Origin: Kibdelosporangium aridum
GTDB taxonomy: Bacteria; Actinomycetota; Actinomycetes; Mycobacteriales; Pseudonocardiaceae
Direction: 5' to 3'
NCBI RefSeq assembly: GCF_900176515.1
Contig: NZ_FWXV01000015.1
Coordinates: forward strand, 62,001-126,000
Length of the DNA: 64,000 bases
Each line of letters begins with the position of its first letter. Position 1 is the stretch's first letter. The notes below the pieces were generated by a model that was not told the DNA's origin, did not search any database, and saw only the letters and a list, made by a program, of their open reading frames with translations. Below are positions 13,968 to 22,626 of this stretch, piece by piece. The position numbers and the translations under genes are program-made.

Positions 13968-14627
13968 TCACAAACCGTGCAATGCCTTTGCCGTAGGAGA
14001 ACTGGGGACGTCGGCAGGATTCGGGTGAGTGCCCAGAACCCTGTCGGCGGTTCCAGACGTGGTGACGGTGAACCAGTAGTGCTCGTTCTTGAAGTGGTGC
14101 AACCGGTGGTTACGCCACACCGCCCGGAACGCCTTGGTGCGAGGTTTGTAGTCGCTGTGCACCAAATAGTGCGTCCACTCGTAACCGATGCCAAGCACGC
14201 CAAGGAACGTCAAGAACGTCAACCCCGTCGCAGTACTGGGAAATGCGAACAGCCCAATGGCGATGACAGCGGGCAGCAGCCACAGCAACGTCTGCCACGG
14301 GATGAAGATCAGCGGAACATCGCGCGGATCGGCGTGGTGCTCACGGTGTTTGCGCGCCAGCAGGGAGTCCACTGTGAGCGAACCGACGCGCCGTGGCCGC
14401 CAGTGCAGGATCACGACGTGCACGATCCACTCGAACAGCGGGAACGCCACCAGCATGATCGCAGGGATCAGCGCGTCGGCCGGACGCCAGTCGCCGAGCG
14501 CGACGCGTGCGATCGCCGCGGCGACGAGCACCCCGCTGATCATCCAGGGCGACGGATAACGCCAGAAAACCCGGGCGGCATCGGCGAGTGAGATCTGACT
14601 GCGTCGTGATCCCGTGTCCACGTCCAT
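13968..14627 (-). CDS. Fatty acid hydroxylase / sterol desaturase family membrane protein
   Basis: The 219-residue integral membrane di-iron enzyme has His clusters HREHH, HYLVH and HRLHH, which supply the metal ligands in this superfamily, and four hydrophobic stretches. It should hydroxylate or desaturate a lipid or similar hydrophobic substrate. ATG 14627 has GGGAGG 7 bases upstream. It is transcribed divergently from a GntR/FadR-type regulator with FadR-like operators between them, so it is probably controlled by that regulator. Confidence 0.82.
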   Translation of the reverse strand: MDVDTGSRRSQISLADAARVFWRYPSPWMISGVLVAAAIARVALGDWRPADALIPAIMLVAFPLFEWIVHVVILHWRPRRVGSLTVDSLLARKHREHHADPRDVPLIFIPWQTLLWLLPAVIAIGLFAFPSTATGLTFLTFLGVLGIGYEWTHYLVHSDYKPRTKAFRAVWRNHRLHHFKNEHYWFTVTTSGTADRVLGTHPNPADVPSSPTAKALHGL

Positions 14628-14652
14628 GGGCCATCCTCCCGGCAAGTGGTCA

Positions 14653-14667
14653 AGTGGTCTGACCACT
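14653..14667. promoter_or_regulatory. FadR-like operator 1
   Basis: AGTGGTCTGACCACT is a perfect 15-bp palindrome matching the TGGTCnGACCA core known for FadR-type GntR regulators. It lies in the divergent promoter region of the hydroxylase and the GntR gene. Confidence 0.65.
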
Positions 14668-14672
14668 GTAGC

Positions 14673-14687
14673 AGTGGTATGACCAGT
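14673..14687. promoter_or_regulatory. FadR-like operator 2
   Basis: AGTGGTATGACCAGT is a near-copy of operator 1. Its centre is 20 bp (two helical turns) away, which suggests cooperative binding of two regulator dimers. Confidence 0.6.
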
Positions 14688-14709
14688 TGACCACGGGTAG
14701 CGTGGCGCT

Positions 14710-15426
14710 GTGGCATTCAAGCGAGTCGAGCGCAGATCAGTCCCCGACGAGGTCTACGAGCAGCTGCTCGACGACGTGGTGGGTGGCGAGCTCGCACCCG
14801 GCAAGAACCTCCCGGCCGAACGGCAGCTCGCCGAGGTGCTCGGCGTCTCGCGCCCGGCGGTCCGCGAGGCCCTGCAACGGCTCGCGCACTCAGGACTGCT
14901 CGCGGTTCGTCAAGGTGACGGCACCACCGTGCTGGACTACCGCAAGCATGCCGGGCTCGACCTGTTGCCGCGCCTGCTGATCCGCGGCGGCAAGCTGGAC
15001 TTCGGCGTGATCCGCAGCATCGTCGAGGCTCGCCTGCTCATCGGCCAGGAAGTCGCCGCGCTGGCAGCCGCAAGAGCCGGCGCGGACCTGGAAACACCGC
15101 TACAGCAAGCAATCGACGACCTTGCCGCGGCAACCGACCCAGTCGCCCAGCAACACCGTGCGCTCCTCTACTGGGAGCACGTGGTCGACGGTGCCGACTC
15201 CATCGTCTTCCGCCTGATGTTCAACAACCTGCGCGCGTCCTACGAACCTGCGATCGACGCGCTCGCGAACGTGCTCAGCGCCGAAGTCAGCCGCGTCGAG
15301 AGCTACCGGCACCTGGCCGCGGCCATCACGTCCGGCGACAAGGACCGCGCCAAGCAGTCGGCCGCCAAGCTCCTGCACCTGGCGACCGACGAGCTGCTCG
15401 GGGTGATCACCCAACTCGAGGGCTGA
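14710..15426 (+). CDS. GntR-family regulator, FadR/FCD type
   Basis: The 238-residue regulator has an N-terminal winged HTH (DEVYEQLLDDVVGGELAPGK, then AERQLAEVLGVSRPAVREAL) and an all-helical C-terminal ligand domain (about 85-230) of FadR/FCD type. It starts at GTG 14710, downstream of two FadR-like palindromes, and so probably represses itself and the divergent fatty acid hydroxylase. An acyl-CoA effector would fit but is inferred. Confidence 0.85.
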   Translation: MAFKRVERRSVPDEVYEQLLDDVVGGELAPGKNLPAERQLAEVLGVSRPAVREALQRLAHSGLLAVRQGDGTTVLDYRKHAGLDLLPRLLIRGGKLDFGVIRSIVEARLLIGQEVAALAAARAGADLETPLQQAIDDLAAATDPVAQQHRALLYWEHVVDGADSIVFRLMFNNLRASYEPAIDALANVLSAEVSRVESYRHLAAAITSGDKDRAKQSAAKLLHLATDELLGVITQLEG

Positions 15427-15505
15427 CGCTGTACTGCGATTTCAGTACGCGAAGTGTCTGCGGGCGCATGACGACAGCTGGGTTCGCGGCGACGAACCTG
15501 ACCAG

Positions 15506-17590
15506 GTGGCTAATTTCCTGTACCGGCTGGGCTGTTTCGCATTTCGACGGCGCTGGCATGTCGTTGTGGCGTGGGTGCTCGTCCTTGGCGTTGTCGGTTT
15601 CGCGTCGAGCACGGCGTCGGAGCTGCCTGATGATTCGCAGTCAATGCCGGACATCGAGGCGCAGCGCGCGTTCGAGCTGATGCAGCAACGGTTTCCTGGC
15701 AACGCCGGGAATCCTGACATGGCCACGGCCCGGATCGTGTTCGTCGCCACTGCGGGCGAAAAGGTCACCGACACGGAAAACCGCGCGATCATCGAACGTG
15801 TCGTCACCGAAGTCACGCACGGAAGCCAAGTTGCCGGTGCGGTAAGCCCTTTCCAAGGCCGTGCTGTCAGCGGGGACGGATCGACGGCGTACGCGACCGT
15901 CACCTACACCGCAAGCGCCGACACGATTTCCGACGATACGAAACAACGCCTACGTGATGCCGTCGACCAAGCACGGACAGCAGGTTTGACGGTGGATGTC
16001 GACGGACCGATCCTGGCAAGCGAACCGTCGATCGGCGGAGTCAGTGAACTGGTCGGCATCCTGCTCGCCGCGCTGGTCTTGCTGATCACGTTCGGGTCGG
16101 TCGTGGCCGCCGGGCTGCCCCTGCTGACCGCCGTACTGGGGGTCGGCATCAGCCTGCTGACGATCTTCGCCGTCGGCAGTGTCTTCGGCCTGTCCTCGAC
16201 CAGCAGCACGCTGGCGTCCATGCTCGGGCTGGCGGTCGGCATCGACTACGCGCTGTTCGTGGTCTCCCGTTATCGCGAGGAACGGGCCAACGGGCATTCG
16301 CCGCAGGAGGCCACAGGTCTGGCGGTGCGTACGGCCGGTTCGGCGGTGGTCTTCGCCGGGCTCACCGTCATCATCGCGTTGGCCGGGCTGTCGGTCATCG
16401 GTATCCCGGCGGCGGCCATGATGGGCGTTGCCGCGGCCGGAGCTGTCGCGGTCGCGGTGCTCATCGCGTTGACGTTGGTTCCCGCGCTGCTGGCGTTCTG
16501 CCCGAACACCGTTCTCGCCCGGCGGCGCCCCAAGAGCAGTAACGGTGCTCGGTGGGTGGGGTTCGTCCTGCGGCGGCCAGTGTTGGTGCTGCTGGCGTCG
16601 GTCATGGGGCTGGCCGTGCTTGCCTTGCCGGTGCTCGGCCTGCAGCTCGGTATGCCCGGGGACGAATCCAAGTCGACCGAGACCACCGAGCGCCGGGCCT
16701 ACGACGCCTTGGCCAACGGGTTCGGACCCGGGTTCAACGGTCCGCTGACCATCGTGGTGGACGCCCAAGGCACGCCCGATCCCAAGGCAGCGGCGCAGTC
16801 CGTCGCCACGAAGATCGCCGGCACGCCTGGCGTGGCGACCGTTTCGCCACCCCGGTTCAGCCCCGCTGGCGACACCGCGCTGTTCACGGCGATCCCGGCC
16901 ACCGCTCCGACCAGCGAGGCGACGAAGGATCTCGTCCGGCGGATCCGTGCCGACCGGACCTCCACGTTCATGGTCAGCGGCACCACAGCCGTGAACATCG
17001 ACGTCGCCCAGAAGGTGCTGGACCGGCTGGCGGTGTACCTCGCGCTCGTGCTCGGCCTGGCTTTCCTGCTGTTGCTGGTGATCTTCCGGTCCCTGCTCGT
17101 GCCGCTGAAGGCCGTCGCCGGGTTCCTGCTGTCGGTGTTCGCCTCACTGGGCGTGGTTGTCGCGGTCTTCCAGTGGGGCTGGGGCGCCGAGCTGATCGGG
17201 CTGCACCAGACCGGGCCGATCATCAGCATGATGCCGATCGTTCTGGTGGGCATCATCTTCGGCCTGGCCATGGACTACGAGGTGTTCCTGGTGGCCAGGG
17301 TGCGGGAGGCGCACACGCGCGGCGAACCCGCCCGCCAAGCCGTGGTCACCGGGTTCCGGCACAGCAGCCGGGTGGTGGCGGCCGCCGCGCTGATCATGAT
17401 CGCGGTGTTCGCCGGGTTCGTCGGCGGCGACTTGCCGATGATCAAGATGATCGGGCTGAGCCTGGCCGCCGCGGTCCTGTTCGACGCGTTCGTCGTCCGG
17501 ATGACCATCGTGCCCGCTGTTCTCGCGCTGCTGGGCGAACGAGCGTGGTCACTGCCACGGTGGCTGGACCGGGCATCATCGAGGGTGTGA
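15506..17590 (+). CDS. MMPL-family (RND-type) membrane transporter
   Basis: A 694-residue membrane protein with the MMPL plan: one N-terminal helix, an extracytoplasmic domain (about 40-170), a block of five or six helices (about 175-340), a second extracytoplasmic domain and a second helix block. The motif GLAMDYEVFLVARVREA in the second block and GLAVGIDYALFVVSRYREE in the first carry the conserved Asp-Tyr pairs of proton-driven MMPL exporters. Lipids or hydrophobic drugs are the usual cargo. The GTG start follows a weak ribosome site. Its stop overlaps the downstream kinase start, indicating an operon with the two-component system. Confidence 0.88.
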   Translation: MANFLYRLGCFAFRRRWHVVVAWVLVLGVVGFASSTASELPDDSQSMPDIEAQRAFELMQQRFPGNAGNPDMATARIVFVATAGEKVTDTENRAIIERVVTEVTHGSQVAGAVSPFQGRAVSGDGSTAYATVTYTASADTISDDTKQRLRDAVDQARTAGLTVDVDGPILASEPSIGGVSELVGILLAALVLLITFGSVVAAGLPLLTAVLGVGISLLTIFAVGSVFGLSSTSSTLASMLGLAVGIDYALFVVSRYREERANGHSPQEATGLAVRTAGSAVVFAGLTVIIALAGLSVIGIPAAAMMGVAAAGAVAVAVLIALTLVPALLAFCPNTVLARRRPKSSNGARWVGFVLRRPVLVLLASVMGLAVLALPVLGLQLGMPGDESKSTETTERRAYDALANGFGPGFNGPLTIVVDAQGTPDPKAAAQSVATKIAGTPGVATVSPPRFSPAGDTALFTAIPATAPTSEATKDLVRRIRADRTSTFMVSGTTAVNIDVAQKVLDRLAVYLALVLGLAFLLLLVIFRSLLVPLKAVAGFLLSVFASLGVVVAVFQWGWGAELIGLHQTGPIISMMPIVLVGIIFGLAMDYEVFLVARVREAHTRGEPARQAVVTGFRHSSRVVAAAALIMIAVFAGFVGGDLPMIKMIGLSLAAAVLFDAFVVRMTIVPAVLALLGERAWSLPRWLDRASSRV

Positions 17591-18699
17591 TGAGGACCAG
17601 CTGGCGTCAGTACGCCAACGACCATCCCCGTGTCGTCGACGCGGCCTTGATCGCCTTGTTGCTCCTGGCTGAGTCCGGCACCGCGACGCTCAACAGCAAC
17701 CTGCCGGACGCCGTCGGCGACCTGGGCTGGTCGTCCGCTCTTCCACTGGCTGCAGCCGCCTCACTGGCCCTGCTGTGGCGACGCAGCCATCCCCGGGCGG
17801 TCGTCGTGTTCACGGCACTGTGCGTCACGGCTATGGGAGGAGTGGGCTACCTGATCACACCCTTGAACCTCGCACCGGTCATGGTCGCGTTGTACGAGTT
17901 GGCCATGCGCGTTCCGGGCAGGACAACGCGCCTGTACTGCGTAGGTGTCACCGCGTTGATCGTTGCCGCGTCAGTGCTGGGCAATCAGTACGGCTATCCG
18001 TGGCCACTGGTTATCCTCAGCCCGATCTTCTTCCTGCCGCTGCCAGTCGTTCTTGGCGCGACCGTGCAGCTACGCGCGCGCCACCATGTCACCGAAGAAC
18101 GCCTACGGATCGCACGCGAGCTGCATGACGTCGTTGCCCATCACATGGCATTGGCCAACGCCCAGGCAGGCACAGCAGCGTATCTCGTCCGCTCGCGGCC
18201 CGATCAGGTCCAGCAGATCCTGACCGAACTCACCGGAACCACAGCCACCGCACTGCGCGAACTGAAAGCCACGGTCGGCTTGCTGCGGCACACCGACGAC
18301 ACGAGTTCGCCCCTCGAACCCGCGCCGGGACTCGGGCGGTTGCCGGAGCTGACCGCGTCGTTCGCCTCAGCTGGACTGACCGTCGAGGTCACCATCGACG
18401 GCATGCAACAGCCGCTGCCCCCGGACGTCGACTTGGCAGCGTTCCGCATCATTCAGGAGGCACTCACCAATGTCACCAAACACGCCGAAGTGGACACCGC
18501 GGGCGTTCGTCTGTCCTATCGCGACAACCGGCTGACGATCACTGTGGACAATCACGGCAAGCCTGCCACCGTGGGCGCGGGCTTTGGCCTCATCGGCATG
18601 CGCGAGCGTGCCCGTTCCGCTGGTGGCCAGTTCCGCGCCGGGCCACGTCCCGAAGGCGGGTTCACCGTCGTCACCGAGCTGCCGATACTGAGCCGATGA
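17590..18699 (+). CDS. Sensor histidine kinase (HisKA_3, NarL-type partner)
   Basis: The 369-residue kinase has about five N-terminal membrane helices (to about residue 150), a dimerisation/phosphoacceptor helix with His179 in ARELHDVVAHHMALANAQ, and a HATPase domain (IIQEALTNVTKHA; GFGLIGMRERARSAGG). The ATG at 17590 overlaps the TGA of the MMPL gene, and its own TGA overlaps the response-regulator ATG, so the three genes are translationally coupled. The signal is unknown; control of the MMPL exporter is the natural inference. Confidence 0.88.
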   Translation: MRTSWRQYANDHPRVVDAALIALLLLAESGTATLNSNLPDAVGDLGWSSALPLAAAASLALLWRRSHPRAVVVFTALCVTAMGGVGYLITPLNLAPVMVALYELAMRVPGRTTRLYCVGVTALIVAASVLGNQYGYPWPLVILSPIFFLPLPVVLGATVQLRARHHVTEERLRIARELHDVVAHHMALANAQAGTAAYLVRSRPDQVQQILTELTGTTATALRELKATVGLLRHTDDTSSPLEPAPGLGRLPELTASFASAGLTVEVTIDGMQQPLPPDVDLAAFRIIQEALTNVTKHAEVDTAGVRLSYRDNRLTITVDNHGKPATVGAGFGLIGMRERARSAGGQFRAGPRPEGGFTVVTELPILSR

Positions 18700-19355
18700 C
18701 CATCCGCGTCCTGCTCGCCGACGACCAAGCACTGTTGCGGAGCACTTTCCGGATGCTGATCGAGTCGAATCCGGACATGGACGTTGTCGCCGAGGCCGCG
18801 GACGGCGGCGAAGCCATCGCGCTGACCCGGCGACACCGGCCTTCTGTCGTTCTGATGGACATTCGGATGCCCGGCACCAATGGTCTGGCTGCCACCGCCG
18901 AGATCTGCGACGACCTGAGCCTGTCCACCACTCGGGTGTTGATCCTGACCACCTTCGAAACCGACGAATACGTCGCCAAGGCTCTGCGTGCGGGCGCCAG
19001 TGGCTTCCTGGGCAAGGATGTCTCAGCCGACGCGTTGCTCGACGGCATCCGTACCGTCGCCGCAGGCGAAGCCCTCCTGTCCCCTGCTGCCACTCGAGCG
19101 CTGATCGCCCGGTTCCTGGCCACACCCGAACCGGAGGCGCCCATCGCGGAACTGGCCGCACTCACCGCCAGGGAACGTGAGGTCATGGTCATGGCGGCGG
19201 AAGGCAAGTCCAACACGGAGATCGCCGGCCACCTGGTCGTCAGCCCGCTGACGGTCCGCACTCACATCCAGCGCGCGATGCGGAAACTGCACGCCCGAGA
19301 CCGCGCCCAGTTGGTCGTGATCGCCTATCAGACCGGCTTGGTGCGGCCGCGGTGA
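18696..19355 (+). CDS. NarL/LuxR-type response regulator
   Basis: A 219-residue response regulator. The receiver domain has the acidic pocket (LLADDQALLRS) and phosphoacceptor Asp55 in VVLMDIRMPG, and a C-terminal LuxR-type HTH (LTAREREVMVMAAEGKSN, then SPLTVRTHIQRAMRKL). It is coupled by a 4-nt overlap to the upstream kinase, its evident partner. Its stop lies 1 base from the convergent EF-hand gene. Confidence 0.9.
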   Translation: MTIRVLLADDQALLRSTFRMLIESNPDMDVVAEAADGGEAIALTRRHRPSVVLMDIRMPGTNGLAATAEICDDLSLSTTRVLILTTFETDEYVAKALRAGASGFLGKDVSADALLDGIRTVAAGEALLSPAATRALIARFLATPEPEAPIAELAALTAREREVMVMAAEGKSNTEIAGHLVVSPLTVRTHIQRAMRKLHARDRAQLVVIAYQTGLVRPR

Positions 19356-19356
19356 C

Positions 19357-19881
19357 TCACGCCGCGAGCGGGCCGAAGACCAGAGTGCCTGGCGCGTCGG
19401 CGTTGTCGCCCGCCCAGAACTCCAGCCACAGGGTGCTGAACTCGGCCCGCGACAATCTGCCGTCGCCGTCGGTGTCCAATGCCGGGAAGATCGAGTCCGT
19501 GTCGGTGGCCTTGCCGTTCCACGCCTCGATCATCTGACGGTACTCGCTCGCCGAGACATATCCGTCCCGATCCGCGTCGATCGCCTCGAACATCGCCGCC
19601 GCGGTCCCGACCACCGCGTCCGGCATGTCCGGCAACTGGTCCACGACAAGCAAGACCTCATCGAGGGTCACCTTGTCGTCCCGGTTGGTGTCCGAAGCGG
19701 ACAGCAGGGTCTGCCACCAGCCGAGCATGATCCGCGACAGCAACTGCGCGTCCCCGCTGCGCAACGCCGTCCACCTGTCGGCTAATGCCTGGAAGTCGCG
19801 TTCTTCAAGGAATCCGTCGCTGTCCACGTCCATCGCGGTGAAGACGCTCTTGACCTTGCGCCGTTGCAGATCGCTCGCCAT
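19357..19881 (-). CDS. Four-EF-hand calcium-binding protein (calerythrin-like)
   Basis: The 174-residue acidic protein contains four canonical 12-residue EF-hand loops: DVDSDGFLEERD, DTNRDDKVTLDE, DADRDGYVSASE and DTDGDGRLSRAE, all with Asp at positions 1, 3 and 5 or close equivalents and a Glu/Asp at position 12. Size and spacing match actinobacterial calerythrin, a cytosolic calcium buffer or sensor. ATG 19881 is used; GTG 19890 in the same frame is possible. Confidence 0.9.
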   Translation of the reverse strand: MASDLQRRKVKSVFTAMDVDSDGFLEERDFQALADRWTALRSGDAQLLSRIMLGWWQTLLSASDTNRDDKVTLDEVLLVVDQLPDMPDAVVGTAAAMFEAIDADRDGYVSASEYRQMIEAWNGKATDTDSIFPALDTDGDGRLSRAEFSTLWLEFWAGDNADAPGTLVFGPLAA

Positions 19882-19981
19882 ATCGCCCACCGTAGGCCGA
19901 ACGGAGCAAAGCCCGCGTCGGCCAATCAGGCGAACGGTCTGGCTTGAAGTGAAAGATTGACTCCTTTCGTAGGAGAACTAG

Positions 19982-21298
19982 TTGCTGTATGACGAATGTA
20001 TGCGCAAGCTGTTGGTCCCTGCCGTCCTCATCCTCGCCTTCAGCAGCACCGCCGCCGCGGACCCGGTGATTGACACGGTGACGCCCGTTTCGGCGATCAA
20101 CGCCGATTTCCCAGACCCGGACGTGCTTCAGGTCGGGTCCACTTACTACGCCTACTCCACCAGCAGTTGGGCGGGGCGCGTCCCGGTCGCCACCGCCCCG
20201 TCACCTGCCGGGCCATGGTCGGTACAAGGCGACGCCTTGCCTGCCAGGCCATCCTGGGCAGCTGGCGACCACGGGTTCTGGGCGCCGGACGTCTCCCGCC
20301 GCGCGGACGGCCTGTACCTGATGTATTTCACCGGCAGGAGCACCGCCAACGGCCGGATGTGCATCGGTGCGGCGACGTCCGCTGGTCCAACCGGTCCTTT
20401 CCAGGCCACCGGCAACAGTCCGCTTGTGTGTGACCCCGCTGAGGGCGGCGCCATCGACCCGAGCAGCTTTGTGGACAGCAATGGCGCGCGGTACCTGCTG
20501 TACAAGAACGACGGCAACGCGGTGCAAAGGCCTGCGATCGTGTGGCTGCAACAGGTCGCGGCGGACGGCGTGAGCCTCATCGGCGGCCGGACCGAGTTGA
20601 TCCGCAACAACCACCCGGACGAGCATGGCGTCATCGAGGCACCGGTTCTCGTCCGCCGCGCTTCGCAGTACGTCCTGTTCTACTCGGGCGGCGTGTTCAC
20701 TGGGAACAGCTACTTCACGAGCTATGCCGTGTCACGGGGGATCAATGGCCCGTACACCAAGGCATTCCGGCCGCTGATGACCACCCAGACGGTCAACGGC
20801 GCGGTACAGGGACCGGGTGGCGCGGATGTGCTCGGCGAACGGATTTTCTTCCACGGCTGGGTGGATCGCACGCGGTGGATGTACGTCGCGGAGCTGGGCT
20901 GGGCCAACGACTATCCGGTCGTGCGCGGCAGCCGGGTCGTCTACGAAGCCGAGCGGGGCGCGATCAACCACGCCGAGATCCGCCGGAACGTGCCCAACGC
21001 GTCGGACGGCGCGGTGGTGGCCAAACTGGACTTCGCCGACAGCTGGGTGGACATCACGGTGTACGCCCCAGGTTCGGGCAACTACACCGTCCACGCCCGG
21101 TACGCCGCCGGTTTCGGTGACGCGCAGCACCTCGTAACGGTGAACGGCGGGACACAACATGTGGTGAACTACCCGAATTCCGGCTGGGACAACTGGCGAG
21201 TGGCCGCCCTGGACGTCAACCTGGTGCCTGGCTGGAACACCTTGCGGTTCCAGCACCTGACCAGATGGGCGGAACTAGACCAGATCGAGGTGGCCTGA
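19982..21298 (+). CDS. Secreted glycoside hydrolase family 43 enzyme with C-terminal CBM6/35-like domain
   Basis: A protein of about 438 residues with a signal peptide (RKLLVPAVLILAFSSTAAA), a five-bladed propeller GH43 domain and a beta-sandwich carbohydrate-binding domain (about 320-438, from VYEAERGAINHAEIR). The catalytic elements are visible: base Asp42 in NADFPDPD, the pKa-modulating Asp in GAIDPSSF, and acid Glu219 in GVIEAPVLV. It should release arabinose or xylose from plant hemicellulose outside the cell. TTG 19982 has AGGAG 6 bases upstream; the in-frame ATG 20000 gives a cleaner signal peptide but has no ribosome site. It overlaps the next gene by 1 base. Confidence 0.85.
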   Translation: MLYDECMRKLLVPAVLILAFSSTAAADPVIDTVTPVSAINADFPDPDVLQVGSTYYAYSTSSWAGRVPVATAPSPAGPWSVQGDALPARPSWAAGDHGFWAPDVSRRADGLYLMYFTGRSTANGRMCIGAATSAGPTGPFQATGNSPLVCDPAEGGAIDPSSFVDSNGARYLLYKNDGNAVQRPAIVWLQQVAADGVSLIGGRTELIRNNHPDEHGVIEAPVLVRRASQYVLFYSGGVFTGNSYFTSYAVSRGINGPYTKAFRPLMTTQTVNGAVQGPGGADVLGERIFFHGWVDRTRWMYVAELGWANDYPVVRGSRVVYEAERGAINHAEIRRNVPNASDGAVVAKLDFADSWVDITVYAPGSGNYTVHARYAAGFGDAQHLVTVNGGTQHVVNYPNSGWDNWRVAALDVNLVPGWNTLRFQHLTRWAELDQIEVA

Positions 21299-22194
21299 TG
21301 CTCCTGCGCGTCGTCGGTGCCGTACTGGCCGGCTTACTGCTTTTCCCTGTCACACAGGCATTCGCGGCCGAGAACCCGGTGATCGGCCCGGCTCGGGGCA
21401 ACGCGCTGCACGTCATGTCGTTCAACCTGCGGTACGCCTCGGACAGCGAGCCGAACTCGTGGCCGGCTCGCCGTCCGGTGATGGCCCAGTTGCTGCGCCG
21501 CGAACAGCCGACCGTGATCGGCACTCAGGAAGGCCTGTACGGGCAGCTGAAGGACATCGAGCGGGACCTGCCGCAGCACTACGACTGGATCGGCGTCGGG
21601 CGGGCCGGTGGCAGCCGTGACGAGTTCATGGCGATCTACTACGACACCCGCAGGCTCGAACCGATGGAGTTCGACCACTACTGGCTGTCCGACACGCCGA
21701 ACGTCGTCGGCTCGAAGTCATGGGGCAACAACGTGATCCGGATGGTCACCTGGGTCCGGTTCGCCGATTCGCGCTCTGGCAGGCAGTTCGTCGTGGTCAA
21801 CACGCACTTCGACCACGAGTCGGAGAACTCACGCCTGCGCAGCGCCGAATTGGTGCGAGACCGGATCAACGCGATCGCACCGGGCCTGCCGGTCGTGCTC
21901 ACCGGCGACTTCAACGCCGCGGCGCAAAGCACGCCGACGTACGACATCCTGATGTCGGGTGCCGGATTGACCGACACGTGGCCCGCGGCGGCCGAACGCC
22001 GGACACCGCTGTACGCCACGTTCCACGGCTACCGCCCATTGGTGCCCAACGGTCCCCGGATCGACTGGATCCTCACCCGCGGCGGCATGACGATCCAGGC
22101 CGCGGCCATCAACACCTACGCCAGCAACAACCAGTTCCCGTCCGACCATCTTCCTGTGCAGGCGTTGGTAACCCTCAGTCCAACACAGCCGTAG
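21298..22194 (+). CDS. Secreted endonuclease/exonuclease/phosphatase family protein
   Basis: The 298-residue protein has a signal peptide (LLRVVGAVLAGLLLFPVTQA) and the EEP fold. Metal and catalytic motifs appear in order: MSFNLRYAS, IGTQEG, VVNTHFDHES, LTGDFNAA, RIDWILT and SDHLPVQA. Exported members hydrolyse phosphodiesters such as nucleic acids, sphingomyelin or phosphoinositides; the substrate is not fixed. The ATG overlaps the TGA of the GH43 gene by one base, so the two secreted enzymes share an operon. Its 3' end overlaps the convergent RidA-family gene by 20 bases. Confidence 0.85.
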   Translation: MLLRVVGAVLAGLLLFPVTQAFAAENPVIGPARGNALHVMSFNLRYASDSEPNSWPARRPVMAQLLRREQPTVIGTQEGLYGQLKDIERDLPQHYDWIGVGRAGGSRDEFMAIYYDTRRLEPMEFDHYWLSDTPNVVGSKSWGNNVIRMVTWVRFADSRSGRQFVVVNTHFDHESENSRLRSAELVRDRINAIAPGLPVVLTGDFNAAAQSTPTYDILMSGAGLTDTWPAAAERRTPLYATFHGYRPLVPNGPRIDWILTRGGMTIQAAAINTYASNNQFPSDHLPVQALVTLSPTQP

Positions 22195-22582
22195 CCTCGA
22201 CTTCGACCAACAGATCCGGTTCGCCCAACGCCGACACACCGATCAACGTGATCGGCTTGACCGGATCCACCCCGAGCTTTTCCGCGGCGCGGGCAACCCC
22301 TTCGCCGAGCAACGGAAACTTCTCCGGGCTCCAGTCGACGACATAGACAGTCAGCTTCGCCACGTCGTCGAACGAACCGCCGATCTCGGACATCGCCCGG
22401 CCGATGTTCAGATAGGCCTGTTCGACCTGCGCGGCCAGGTCGCCCTCGCCAACGGGGTTGCCCTCGGCGTCCCGGGCGACCTGGCCTGCCATGAACACCA
22501 TCCTCGATCCCCGCGCGATCGAAAGCTGCCGGTAGACATCGGGTTTCGGCAGGCAGTCCGGGTTGACCAGCTCGACGGCCAT
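22175..22582 (-). CDS. RidA-family protein
   Basis: A 135-residue Rid (YjgF/YER057c/UK114) family protein: SRMVFMAGQVARDAEGNPVG core strand, AYLNIGRAMSEIGGSFDDVA helix, and a LLVEVEATAVL C-terminal strand. Canonical RidA uses an Arg in the strand before VEIE; here the segment is KPITLIGVSAL with no Arg, so imine deaminase activity is doubtful. It starts at ATG 22582 with GGAGG upstream and is divergent from a TetR regulator, with a palindrome between them. Confidence 0.85.
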   Translation of the reverse strand: MAVELVNPDCLPKPDVYRQLSIARGSRMVFMAGQVARDAEGNPVGEGDLAAQVEQAYLNIGRAMSEIGGSFDDVAKLTVYVVDWSPEKFPLLGEGVARAAEKLGVDPVKPITLIGVSALGEPDLLVEVEATAVLD

Positions 22583-22610
22583 GTTTCCTCCTCAGCTCGC
22601 TGCCCTGACT

Positions 22611-22623
22611 ATAGCATTGCTAT
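22611..22623. promoter_or_regulatory. Palindromic operator between the RidA-family and TetR genes
   Basis: ATAGCATTGCTAT is a perfect inverted repeat (6-bp arms, 1-base centre) in the 44-bp divergent promoter region, placed 3 bases before the TetR start. It is a likely TetR operator. Confidence 0.55.
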
Positions 22624-22626
22624 GCT

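Noticed and set aside
16552..17589. A long N-terminal extension of the histidine kinase frame
   Set aside because: It overlaps the MMPL gene in another frame and is Arg/Gly-rich nonsense; the kinase sequence begins at ATG 17590.
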